A stretch of DNA of 64,000 nt from Komarekiella atlantica HA4396-MV6 (lineage in GTDB: Bacteria > Cyanobacteriota > Cyanobacteriia > Cyanobacteriales > Nostocaceae): the NCBI GenBank assembly GCA_019359395.1, contig JAHHHK010000010.1, forward strand, positions 47,894-111,893. The letters run 5' to 3'. The notes under the pieces are model-generated. The model was not told the origin of the DNA and searched no databases. It saw only the letters and a program-made list of their open reading frames with translations. Shown in pieces: positions 45,232 through 52,915 of this stretch. The translations under genes and the position numbers were made by a program. How positions within the stretch are numbered: the first letter of the stretch is position 1; each line of letters starts with the position of its first letter.

Positions 45232-45392
45232 CTCAGAAATCCTGATCATAGGGAGTCTTGATAATTTTGGTAACAAAGCACGTCACTGTTGCCACCATAA
45301 GTGTTGTCAAAGGCATTTTTGGTAGGGAAGTCCTGTGAACCAGTAGACCCTACTACGTAGGCATTGCCATGTTTATCTACGCTTTTGATCAT
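45232..45392 (-). pseudogene. Remnant of an SBBP (beta-propeller repeat) protein
   Basis: The minus strand from ATG 45392 reads SVDKHGNAYVVGSTGSQDFP then TKNAFDNTYGGNSD, which is one SBBP repeat (G-NAYV-GST-S-DFPT-NAF--TYGG). A one-base shift after NSD then gives FVTKIIKTPYDQDF and a stop, the normal continuation of the repeat. Only about one blade survives and it is frameshifted, so this is a gene fragment. Intact family members are secreted, multi-blade proteins. Confidence 0.7.
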
Positions 45393-45601
45393 ATGCCCCT
45401 ATTTTAAATCCTACTTCTTGCTTTCCTTGTAGAACATGACGCAGTAGCTTCCCTTTTCTACGTTCGCCTTGGTGTCGCAGACAGACGCTCCTTCGCGTTT
45501 GCAGAAGACCGCACTAGCTCCTCTTAACTCCTGACACCTTTATTCTGCTGTAATTAAAAATAGGCGTGAGCGTTGCTGGATGTTAATAACAATACTTTTC
45601 A

Positions 45602-45680
45602 GCCAATCCCCAATCCGCATTGCCCTTATCCCAAAGGGGGCCCGAGTTCTCCAGTACCCAATCCCCAATCCCCAGTCCCT
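45602..45680. repeat. Heptamer short tandem repeats (CCCCAAT/CCCCAGT type)
   Basis: Degenerate copies of AATCCCC/AGTCCCC, with an interruption around 45620-45650, lie in the spacer just past the stop of the coiled-coil gene. Typical of heterocyst-forming cyanobacteria. A dispersed repeat of the CGCCTTGGTGTCGCAGACAG kind lies just before, near 45465-45510. Confidence 0.65.
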
Positions 45681-45699
45681 TTTACACATCTTTTAAAAT

Positions 45700-46287
45700 T
45701 TAGGACTTGGTATCATAATTCAAGCGGATGGCTAGTTCTGAAAATAAAGCTGCAAGATGAGAACGGTCAGTTTGATCTCTGCGTAGTTCTTTAGTTTCTT
45801 GTTCTAATAAAACTAAGATTTCTTCGTATTTTTGTCGGATTTCATCTTGTAGATTTTTAGATTGGTTGAGAATCTGCTCTCGAAGATCTCGTTGGCTATT
45901 GGTAGTTTGCTCATTAAATTGGGTAACTTTTTTCTCTAAAGATGAGGTGATATTTTTATGTTCTTCAGCTAGTGTTCTCACAATTGCATCACGTTCTAAT
46001 TGCTCAATTTTTAGCTGCTCTGTTAAAGACTCTACCTCTTTTTTGATATAATTTTCCAAGGCATCTAAACGTTTTTTTGCCTCATCACGCACGTTAGCAG
46101 ATTCTTTAATCAGACGTTCTTCTAGACGGGTAAATTTCTTTTCAACCTCCCGCATTTGGTTGCCAACTAAAATATCTCTAACTTTATCTAAACTGTTAAT
46201 TGCAGGCACATTGGAATTATTATTAAATTTATTTATATCTTGATGCTGTTCTTGAAAATTATTAATATATTCTTCTGGCGGATTCAT
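45700..46287 (-). CDS. Coiled-coil protein of unknown function
   Basis: A 195-residue soluble protein. Residues about 40-180 are a nearly continuous charged coiled coil (EVEKKFTRLEERLIKESANV, then repeated Glu, Lys and Gln heptads). The N-terminal 35 residues are Asn/Gln rich and disordered, and the C-terminus has HLAALFSELAIRLN. I do not recognise a characterised family. It is on the same strand as the OmpA/GTPase genes but is separated from them by about 740 bases holding gene remnants, so a shared transcript is uncertain; a role as scaffold of the same system is only a possibility. Confidence 0.75.
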   Translation of the reverse strand: MNPPEEYINNFQEQHQDINKFNNNSNVPAINSLDKVRDILVGNQMREVEKKFTRLEERLIKESANVRDEAKKRLDALENYIKKEVESLTEQLKIEQLERDAIVRTLAEEHKNITSSLEKKVTQFNEQTTNSQRDLREQILNQSKNLQDEIRQKYEEILVLLEQETKELRRDQTDRSHLAALFSELAIRLNYDTKS

Positions 46288-46466
46288 AGCTTTAACCCTT
46301 TTTGAGCTTATAAACAGGAGATAGAAATCGATTTTACTTCTACTTTTTTGTACTAGATTCAGCTTTTAGATATTGGTCTATATGGCAGATTCTTTAAACA
46401 TAGAATAGCAGATTCTATTCTCCAAAGATAAGAATACATGTAAAACTTGTTTTATACCCTTTCTAC

Positions 46467-47804
46467 TTAAAGCAAAAAGCGAACTAGTACATACAATGCT
46501 GAAGCCACAAGTTGCAGTACCATTACTGGAATGCCGTAGTGTAAAAAAGTTTTAAACGAGATACGGCGTCCGTGCTGCTCAGAAATCCCGGCGGCTACGA
46601 TGTTGGATGATGCACCTACTAGTGTGCCATTACCTCCTAAAGTTGCACCAAACATCATGGCGTAAAACAGTGGTAATACTTCTGGGGGAAACTGTCCTTG
46701 AAAGTCTTGTGCTAAAATCTCTGGGGGTGCTAACCCGACGTTGACGATATACTGTTTGAGTAAGGGTACCATCGCCACTACCAAAGGGATATTAGGAATC
46801 AAGCTAGATAATATCCCTACAACGAATAACAAAACTAGCGAACCCAATACAATATTTTTTCCTAATATTGCTGCTAATACTCCTGATAAACCGTTGATTA
46901 TGCCAGTCTTTTCCAGTCCACCAATTAGCACAAAGATACTCATGAAAAAGATTAATGTACTCCAGTCTACATCTCGCAATATATTGTTGACTGTATCGAT
47001 TTTGCTATGGTGAGACAGAAGCAAAGCCAAAGATGCTCCTAACAAAGCTACGGCAGCAGGCGAGATAGGAATTGGTAAAGATTCTCCTATGACAAAAAAT
47101 ATTAAAACAAAAACTACAATAACTGCACCCACGCTTAAAACTCGCGGGTGATTGATTTGCGGGTGTGGCAAATGTTCGAGATTATCTAGTTGTGTATTCC
47201 AAATTTTGCGAAATAAAAATGGTAGTGTTGCTATCACAACAACAACGGCAATTACTCCTCCCAAACTCAATTTCAATAAATAATCTGTAAAGCTGATATT
47301 TACCGCATCGCCAACAATAAAGGTGGCTGGATCGCCAACTAATGTTAGTAGTCCAGCACTGTTAGCAACAAATACCATTAAAATCAGTAATGGTACAAAA
47401 TTTATCCCAATTTCCTCGGCCATCGGTGGAATTAAAGGTGCTAATAACATTACCGTTGTGGCATTTGGTAACACTGCACAAATGGGAGTAACCATACCCA
47501 CAATACCGAGTAATAGACGCTTACCTTGTCCTTTAGCCAATAGCACTATTTGAGTAGCTAAATAATCGAATATTTTGGTAGGCTCAAATGCTCGTACCAG
47601 TACCATAACTCCGAAGAATAAACCCAGTGTTCCGTGACTATTACCGATGTAACCGACAGCTTCTTCTAGAGTCATAACGTTGGTGAAAACTAGTAACAAT
47701 GCTCCCAATAAGGCAGCAATTGTGAGATGCACCCATTCCGTCATAATTAAGATAATTACACCTAAAAATGTAATAACACTTAGGAACGCTTGCCAGTTTT
47801 CCAT
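46467..47804 (-). CDS. NhaD/ArsB-type ion transporter (SLC13/P-protein superfamily)
   Basis: A 445-residue membrane protein with about 11-12 TM segments. Family features are the two pseudo-repeat signatures: TPICAVLPNATTVMLLAPLI with the following FVANSAGLLTLVGDPATFIVG, and later SSLIPNIPLVVAMVPLL with FGATLGGNGTLVGASSNIVA. These resemble ArsB/NhaD permeases, which move Na+/H+ or oxyanions. The substrate cannot be told from sequence; Na+/H+ exchange fits the context best. It is 112 bases downstream of the UspA-like gene, which has a predicted c-di-AMP riboswitch in its leader, so it is probably in that regulated unit. Confidence 0.9.
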   Translation of the reverse strand: MENWQAFLSVITFLGVIILIMTEWVHLTIAALLGALLLVFTNVMTLEEAVGYIGNSHGTLGLFFGVMVLVRAFEPTKIFDYLATQIVLLAKGQGKRLLLGIVGMVTPICAVLPNATTVMLLAPLIPPMAEEIGINFVPLLILMVFVANSAGLLTLVGDPATFIVGDAVNISFTDYLLKLSLGGVIAVVVVIATLPFLFRKIWNTQLDNLEHLPHPQINHPRVLSVGAVIVVFVLIFFVIGESLPIPISPAAVALLGASLALLLSHHSKIDTVNNILRDVDWSTLIFFMSIFVLIGGLEKTGIINGLSGVLAAILGKNIVLGSLVLLFVVGILSSLIPNIPLVVAMVPLLKQYIVNVGLAPPEILAQDFQGQFPPEVLPLFYAMMFGATLGGNGTLVGASSNIVAAGISEQHGRRISFKTFLHYGIPVMVLQLVASALYVLVRFLL

Positions 47805-47916
47805 ACCCTACCTCTTGAAGTCTAATTGGTTGTATCAGCGAAATAAGCCACCTATTTGTAGGTGACTTATTTAGGCTCATAATGAAATTAAAAATCACTG
47901 GAATTAAGAACAGTGA

Positions 47917-48537
47917 TTATTCATCAATACAACTGGGAATACCTAAGACGGCGCAGGGGAAATTAGAACCTAGTGCCTCGATAATGGAATGATTGACTGA
48001 TTTACAACCCAAAAATAATATATCGGCAGCCTCTAATTCAACAACTTTCTTAAGTTCTGTACCAATGCAGCCAAACCGCAGATGAGATTTGAAGGAACCC
48101 TGCCATTCTTCAGCCAGACTTCGTGCTTGCCAGAGGATTCTGTCTGCTTGTTGGATGGGAGTTACAGCGGCTTGAAGTTTTGGTTGAGTTAATACGAGTG
48201 TGACAGAGTTTGATATTTCGCTGATTGAACACTCTAATGAAGGCTGATTTATTGGAATATTTAAGATATTTGGATACTGAGTGCTTTGATTATTGTCAAC
48301 TACATAAACGGCTTGAACTGTGACTTGGGTGTTGGTAGCTAAACGCGTTTGGTGAGCAATCCAGAAGGCAATATCCAGCGCCGTATGACTATTTGGGGAA
48401 GCGTCATAGGCAACGATTAAGTTAACAGATTCTACTTTTTGAGCTTTTTGAGAAAAAGGTTTTTTTGGCTCTGGTAATAATACCATTTGCTCGATTAAAT
48501 CATCTCGACCGATGGCGCTTTGCAAACGCGCTAACAT
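47917..48537 (-). CDS. UspA-domain universal stress protein
   Basis: A 206-residue soluble protein. The Usp core starts VNLIVAYDASPNSHTALDIAFWIA, the typical strand and Asp-containing first loop. It continues with VQAVYVV, a long variable middle, and ends with EAADILFLGCKSVNHSIIEALGSN then FPCAVLGIP, a degenerate form of the usual G-x2-G-x9-G-S/T nucleotide loop. ATG 48537 is preferred over an upstream TTG (48585). A c-di-AMP riboswitch candidate lies about 200 bases upstream and an ion transporter gene follows on the same strand. Some Usp-family proteins bind ATP or c-di-AMP; whether this one does is unknown. Confidence 0.85.
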   Translation of the reverse strand: MLARLQSAIGRDDLIEQMVLLPEPKKPFSQKAQKVESVNLIVAYDASPNSHTALDIAFWIAHQTRLATNTQVTVQAVYVVDNNQSTQYPNILNIPINQPSLECSISEISNSVTLVLTQPKLQAAVTPIQQADRILWQARSLAEEWQGSFKSHLRFGCIGTELKKVVELEAADILFLGCKSVNHSIIEALGSNFPCAVLGIPSCIDE

Positions 48538-48613
48538 TGGCTTAATTTCCACCGCTTTTACTTCTCCTAATGAAACGAATGACAAACGAGAAGCAGGGCA
48601 ACCAATTTTAGAT

Positions 48614-48692
48614 TTTGTCCTTTGTCATTTGTTTTTTGTCATTTGTTCATATTCTTGACTAATGACTAATTACTAATAACTAATGACTAAAA
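48614..48692. repeat. Heptamer repeats (TTTGTCA and ACTAATG types)
   Basis: Two adjacent arrays: TTTGTC(A/C)-type units at 48614-48645 and ACTAATG/ACTAATT-type units at 48658-48692. They lie in the 5' leader of the UspA-like gene between the riboswitch candidate and the coding start. Confidence 0.65.
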
Positions 48693-48744
48693 CTTGAAAT
48701 TAGTCAAGGAAACCCCAATAACAATTGGTATTACAGCCAAGTTT

Positions 48745-48875
48745 TGGAGGTTCCTTCCATTGCCTACGGAGTTAGCTGACGGGCTAAGACTGGAAGGTGT
48801 CTCTCGTAAGATTAGCCCCAAACATTGGTTCCTCCGTTTCAAATCTAGCTTTCATAAATTTGAATTAGGCTACCC
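48745..48875 (-). promoter_or_regulatory. Predicted c-di-AMP riboswitch (ydaO-yuaA class) ahead of UspA/NhaD-type genes
   Basis: On the minus strand the conserved blocks appear in order: GCCTAATTC, a perfect stem TTCAAAT/ATTTGAA (48858-48864 with 48838-48844), CGGAGGAACC (48827-48836), TTTGGGGCTAATC, then AGCCCGTCAGCTAACTCCG and GTAGGCA. CCTTCCA (48791-48797) pairs with TGGAAGG (48753-48759) across the core, as in the ydaO fold. I match this from memory of the ydaO-yuaA consensus. A second copy at 52254-52493 has different bases in both helices that still pair. This RNA class usually turns genes off at high c-di-AMP. Downstream AAGGAACCTCC may pair with GGGGTTTCCTT as expression platform. Confidence 0.88.
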
Positions 48876-48899
48876 ACTAAAAAATGATAATCTAACTTG

Positions 48900-49763
48900 T
48901 TAGTCTTGAGCAAAATATCGGTCAAGGAAATTTAGGGCATGGTTGCGGAGTTCAAAATACTCTTTCGAGTTTCGCATGGCAGAACGATCGCGGGGATGCT
49001 CAAAAGGAACTTCTAGTATCTCCCCTATGGTAGCAGCTGGGCCATTAGTCATCAATACGATGCGATCGGACATATAAATGGCTTCATCTACATCATGAGT
49101 AATCATCATCACTGCTTGGCGATGGTTTTCCCAGATATCTAATACTTGTCGTTGTAATTTACCCCTAGTTAGTGCATCTAGTGCCCCAAAAGGTTCATCC
49201 ATCAACAACATTTTTGGGTTAATTGCCAAAGCTCTAGCAATACCTACCCGCTGTTTCATACCTCCAGAGAGTTCATCAGGATACTTATCAGCCGCCGCTG
49301 TTAAGTTTACCATTGCCAAGTGTTCATTTACAATGCTAACTTTTTCAGCACGATTGGCATTTTTTAGCACTTCATCCACAGCTAATCGGATATTTTCCCG
49401 TACAGTTAACCAAGGTAGTAATGAATAGTTTTGAAATACCATCATTCTCTCAGCACCAGGTTTACGAATTTCTTGTCCATCTAACCTTACCGAGCCAGAA
49501 GTAGCTTTTTCTAAACCAGCAATAATCTTGAGTAGTGTTGATTTACCACAACCAGAGTGACCAATTACAGAAATAAATTCATCTTCACCAATTGTGAGAT
49601 TTACACCATCCAAGACAACAAAGTTATCTTTATCAGGCGTTGGATAAGATTTGACTAAATTTTCAACTTCTAAAAATCCAGTGCGAGGCATAACTTGGTT
49701 GTGAGTATTGATAGGTAATGAGGTGTATTCCATCATCAAATGTTCCGGGAATAATTTAGTCAC
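48900..49763 (-). CDS. ABC transporter ATPase, nitrate/sulfonate/bicarbonate (NrtD/SsuB-like) family
   Basis: A 287-residue ATP-binding subunit. Walker A is GHSGCGKST, the Q-loop lies in VFQNYSLLPWLTV, the signature is LSGGMKQR, Walker B is MLLMDEPFGALD, and the switch His is in MITHDVDEAIYMSD. It resembles NrtD/CmpD/SsuB. The start is unsure: GTG 49763 opens the frame, while ATG 49736, 49733 or 49691 would also leave the full ATPase domain. It lies 24 bases after the binding-protein gene and is the last gene of the ABC unit. There is no NrtC-like fused ATPase, so this should be a homodimer energiser for the permease at 51304. Confidence 0.93.
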   Translation of the reverse strand: MTKLFPEHLMMEYTSLPINTHNQVMPRTGFLEVENLVKSYPTPDKDNFVVLDGVNLTIGEDEFISVIGHSGCGKSTLLKIIAGLEKATSGSVRLDGQEIRKPGAERMMVFQNYSLLPWLTVRENIRLAVDEVLKNANRAEKVSIVNEHLAMVNLTAAADKYPDELSGGMKQRVGIARALAINPKMLLMDEPFGALDALTRGKLQRQVLDIWENHRQAVMMITHDVDEAIYMSDRIVLMTNGPAATIGEILEVPFEHPRDRSAMRNSKEYFELRNHALNFLDRYFAQD

Positions 49764-49787
49764 TTAGCCAGTATTTAAACTTGAGAT

Positions 49788-51242
49788 TTAAGACATGAAG
49801 AAACGAGTAGGAGCATTAGCTCTAATTGCAAAACTATTGAGATAGTCTATTGGATTGCTGGGGTCAAAGCCTTTATTATCTATAAAGACTTCTGGAGGTT
49901 CAACTTTGTAATCATCCTTGGGACACTCAATGCCCATTTCAGATGCTATCTCCCGATATAAGTCTGCTCTCCAGCCTTGTGCAGCTAGTTTATCGGCATT
50001 TTTGGGAAATTGCTTAATTTGTCCCCACCGGGCTGCTTGTGTCATCATCCAGATACTTCTGGATCTCCACAAAAATGTCGAGTGTTCTGCTGGCTGTTTG
50101 GGAAGATTGTCAGGAATATCAAAGAAAATTGTGTTATCAGTAGCTTTGATGGTGCGGTCTTTGCCATCAAACCCACCATAGTTGTAATTACCAAGAATTG
50201 CTGGCCCTGTCAATTTAGTAATTGGAGCATCCTTCTTTTTCGGTTTTGCGCCAGTAAAAGAACGATCTGTAAGTAATTCGGCAACTTCTTGGTGATTTTC
50301 AGGTTTGCTGCAATACTGGCAGGCTTCAATCATCGCTTTTACTAAGCAACGATAGGTTTTAGGGTATTGGACGATAAAAGATTCCATTACACCCAGCAGT
50401 CTATCTGGGTGTCCCAGCCAGATTTCTTTGCCTTGTGCGAAGGTAAAACCGATGCCTTCGTTACCTGTAATTGCTCGTGTATTCCAGGGTTCTGCCACCA
50501 TATAAGCTTGCATTGCCCCAATTCGGACATTTGTCACCATCTGGGGAGGCGGGACGATGATGATGCGAAACTCCTTGAGCGGATCAACACCAGCAGCGGC
50601 AGATAAATAGCGGAGAAAGTATTCATAAATGGCAGAACTTAGCACTACTGCCCAGACTTTGCGTTCTGGTGGTTGTTTGTCAAAGTAGCCTCGGAAATCT
50701 TTCCCAAAGGCTTCTAGGGCGCCATCGCCATATTTTTCTTGGTATTCATACCACGGACGCAGCCCAAAATCCCACATGGCTTTGTTCATCGTCATGGCGT
50801 TACCGTGGCGGTGAATGGTCATGGCTGCACACAAGGGGGCGTGGCGTGCGCCTTCAGCACCAATTCTGGCGTTGGTAACAGCACCAGATACTACGGGTGA
50901 AGCATCGAGACGACCAAAAATTAAGCCGTCACGGGAGGTTGCCCAACTGGCTTCGCGGTTGAGTTGGACGTTCAAACCGTATTTGCGGAAGAAACCTTTT
51001 TTCCAGGCGATCGCAAATGGCGCACAATCATTAACGGGAACATAACCAACTGTGATATCTGGCTTTTCTGGCAAGTCTCGGCCTGTGACTACTGGTTTAA
51101 CTGCTAAGGCTTCTTCGGTTAGCCCTTTAGCACCAGTATTTCCAGATATGGCACACGAAGACAAGCTTATTCCCGCTGTCGTCGCACCTATTCCTTTGAT
51201 GAAATCTCTTCGAGTCCAGTGATTCTGATTAGGATCACCCAT
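49788..51242 (-). CDS. ABC transporter substrate-binding protein, NrtA/CmpA-like
   Basis: A 484-residue binding protein. The N-terminus WTRRDFIKGIGATTAGISLS then SC has a twin-arginine-type motif followed by a lipobox Cys, so a lipid-anchored, Tat-exported protein is likely. The body has the family segments GYVPVNDCAPFAIAWKKGFF, EASWATSRDGLIFG, IIIVPPPQMVTNVRIGAM and AEPWNTRAI. The region where NrtA has a GGTHDLWIRYW-type segment here reads SSAIYEYFLRYL, so a nitrate-type site may be absent; I cannot name the ligand. TTG 51278 opens the frame, but GGAGC 7-8 bases before ATG 51242 supports the later start. Confidence 0.9.
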   Translation of the reverse strand: MGDPNQNHWTRRDFIKGIGATTAGISLSSCAISGNTGAKGLTEEALAVKPVVTGRDLPEKPDITVGYVPVNDCAPFAIAWKKGFFRKYGLNVQLNREASWATSRDGLIFGRLDASPVVSGAVTNARIGAEGARHAPLCAAMTIHRHGNAMTMNKAMWDFGLRPWYEYQEKYGDGALEAFGKDFRGYFDKQPPERKVWAVVLSSAIYEYFLRYLSAAAGVDPLKEFRIIIVPPPQMVTNVRIGAMQAYMVAEPWNTRAITGNEGIGFTFAQGKEIWLGHPDRLLGVMESFIVQYPKTYRCLVKAMIEACQYCSKPENHQEVAELLTDRSFTGAKPKKKDAPITKLTGPAILGNYNYGGFDGKDRTIKATDNTIFFDIPDNLPKQPAEHSTFLWRSRSIWMMTQAARWGQIKQFPKNADKLAAQGWRADLYREIASEMGIECPKDDYKVEPPEVFIDNKGFDPSNPIDYLNSFAIRANAPTRFFMS

Positions 51243-51303
51243 TACTGTAGCTCCAATGGTGATTAATTGCTCATGCAAATATTTTGTAATGAATCAAATT
51301 TTG

Positions 51304-52155
51304 TTAATTAGAAGCTGTGGGGCGGCGGGTTACTAATTCTTGGATTTTACCCACTGCATAATCAAGGACTAATCCAGTTAAGCCAATTACCAACACAGCT
51401 AGGAAGACTGAACTCAGGTTTAAACGGCTCCATTCATCCCAGACAAAAAAGCCTATACCTACACCACCTGTGAGCATTTCCACAGCAACAATTACTAACC
51501 AAGCAATTCCTAAACTAATTCGCAAACCTGTAAAGATGTATGGCAAACTTGCAGGCCAGATAATTTTTGTAATCCTTCGCCAACGAGGCATTTCTAACAC
51601 TCGTGCCACATCTAAATAATCTTTGGGAACGCTGGAAACTCCTAGGGCAGTATTAATAATTGTTGGCCACAGGGAGGTAATGAAAATTACAAAAATGGCT
51701 GAAGGATCTGACAAATTGAAAATAGCTAGGGCAATAGGTAGCCAAGCTAGGGGCGATACCGGTTTAAAAATTTGAATGATGGGATTAAACGCTAGCATTG
51801 CCGGTCTGGACATGCCAATTAAAAATCCCAGAGGAATCGCTACTACTGCACCTAATAAAAAGCCCAATAATACCCGTCGCAGACTGGCAATCAACAACCA
51901 ACCAATGCCTAAGTTACCTGGGCCTCTCTGGTAGAAGGGATTTAAAATGTAGTCTAGATTAGCGGCTAGCGCTTCCGGCGGGGTAGGCATCAGTTCATGA
52001 TTGGCAAGTGCAACCACCCACCACAGCAAGATAATTCCTATGAACCCTAATAAAGGTAGTAAAAAAACATCCCTGGCGATCGCAGGTTTTGCTTTTTTCC
52101 AAGCAGCTTGTCCAGCAACCGCCATGATTGCAGCTAGATTGAATTGAAATACCAT
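51304..52155 (-). CDS. ABC transporter permease, NrtB/CmpB/SsuC-like
   Basis: A 283-residue inner-membrane permease with about six TM segments (first at about 29-51). The cytoplasmic coupling loop is PKDYLDVARVLEMPRWRRIT then KIIWPASLPYIFTGLRISLG, the EAA-type motif of this family. GAGG 6 bases before the ATG supports the start. First gene of the permease / binding-protein / ATPase unit; the long leader upstream contains a predicted c-di-AMP riboswitch. By family it would import a small anion or sulfonate-like solute. Confidence 0.93.
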   Translation of the reverse strand: MVFQFNLAAIMAVAGQAAWKKAKPAIARDVFLLPLLGFIGIILLWWVVALANHELMPTPPEALAANLDYILNPFYQRGPGNLGIGWLLIASLRRVLLGFLLGAVVAIPLGFLIGMSRPAMLAFNPIIQIFKPVSPLAWLPIALAIFNLSDPSAIFVIFITSLWPTIINTALGVSSVPKDYLDVARVLEMPRWRRITKIIWPASLPYIFTGLRISLGIAWLVIVAVEMLTGGVGIGFFVWDEWSRLNLSSVFLAVLVIGLTGLVLDYAVGKIQELVTRRPTASN

Positions 52156-52253
52156 TTACAACCTCAACAGAGTTCAGTACGGGTACAAAAATCTGAGCAG
52201 TACCAGCCTTGGACACTGATGAGATCGGAAATATTACAATAATCCCGCCTCTT

Positions 52254-52493
52254 CAGTCTCCTCTCAATGCCTACGAAGTTAGCTGACGGGCTAGGGCTGA
52301 GAGATGCCCCTCTCTAATCAATTTTGGATTTTGCGAAAAGTTGTGAGGAGGGTTTCCCTCCGTAGCAAACTTTTCAAGACGGATTTTGGATTATCCAATC
52401 ACAAATTCCTAACCAATCGATACAGAGATACGCCCCACAAGGTGGTTCCTCCGCTCTAGCGCTATGGATTGCAATGCGCTAGATTAGGCTGAC
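52254..52493 (-). promoter_or_regulatory. Predicted c-di-AMP riboswitch (ydaO-yuaA class) ahead of the ABC transporter
   Basis: The minus strand shows GCCTAATC, a perfect stem TCTAGCGC/GCGCTAGA (52476-52483 with 52455-52462), CGGAGGAACC (52444-52453), TGTGGGGCGTATC, then AGCCCGTCAGCTAACTTCG and GTAGGCA. CTCTCA (52298-52303) pairs with TGAGAG (52261-52266). The same blocks and helices occur in the copy at 48745-48875 with compensating base changes. The arm after GGGGC is about 110 bases longer here and holds an inserted repeat (52321-52392). The permease gene starts 99 bases downstream. Regulation by c-di-AMP is inferred from class. Confidence 0.87.
52321..52392. repeat. Palindromic repeat with 10-bp direct repeats, inserted in a riboswitch arm
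   Basis: ATTTTGGATT occurs exactly at 52321-52330 and 52383-52392. Between them is a 52-base hairpin with stems GAAAAGTT/AACTTTTC and GGAGGG/CCCTCC. The direct repeats look like a target duplication, or may belong to the repeat itself; similar GGAGGGTTTCCCTCC palindromes are common in Nostoc-type genomes as I recall them. Confidence 0.65.
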
Positions 52494-52915
52494 TTACTCT
52501 AATGGATACTCCTTGCGTAATATAGCATCGTTGCTCAGTGAAAACATCTGTCTTATGATAAATGTGGTTTATTTAAATACCGAAGTCAAGTGGCTCTAAT
52601 TGCTTTTCGGTAGTTAAGAAAAATTATACTTTTGGTCGTGCTGTGAATAAACTCCCTACATAGCAAGCTAAATGACACGATTAAGTCAAGCATCAAGACT
52701 GTTACTAGCTTGGCTATTGTTTGTCTATTTAGGCATAAATTATACAAAACAATTCCTAATGTCCGGGTAGCCAATCTAGATAACATCGAAAATTAAGATA
52801 TATATTTCTTTTGACAGGTGAACAATTTCACTCATTTTGGTAATAAGCTACCGCAATCGCTAGACTAATTGAATATAGAAGTTGACTCGTCTATCTCGTT
52901 GCTGAATTTAACATA
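52494..52915. other. Divergent promoter region between the ABC transporter leader and a histidine kinase gene
   Basis: About 420 bases without a credible gene (a 66-codon minus-strand ORF at 52586-52786 looks random). It should hold the start of the riboswitch transcript on the minus strand and the kinase promoter on the plus strand. Confidence 0.4.

Noticed and set aside
48694..48903. 69-codon plus-strand ORF
   Set aside because: It lies antisense to the predicted riboswitch; its open frame reflects the conserved RNA sequence and the protein has no recognisable character.
52254..52493. TPP or guanidine riboswitch
   Set aside because: GCTGAGAGATG on the plus strand hinted at a TPP motif and the transporter class at guanidine, but the conserved order GGAGGAACC...GTCAGCTAAC...GTAGGCA on the minus strand fits ydaO-yuaA far better and recurs at the other locus.
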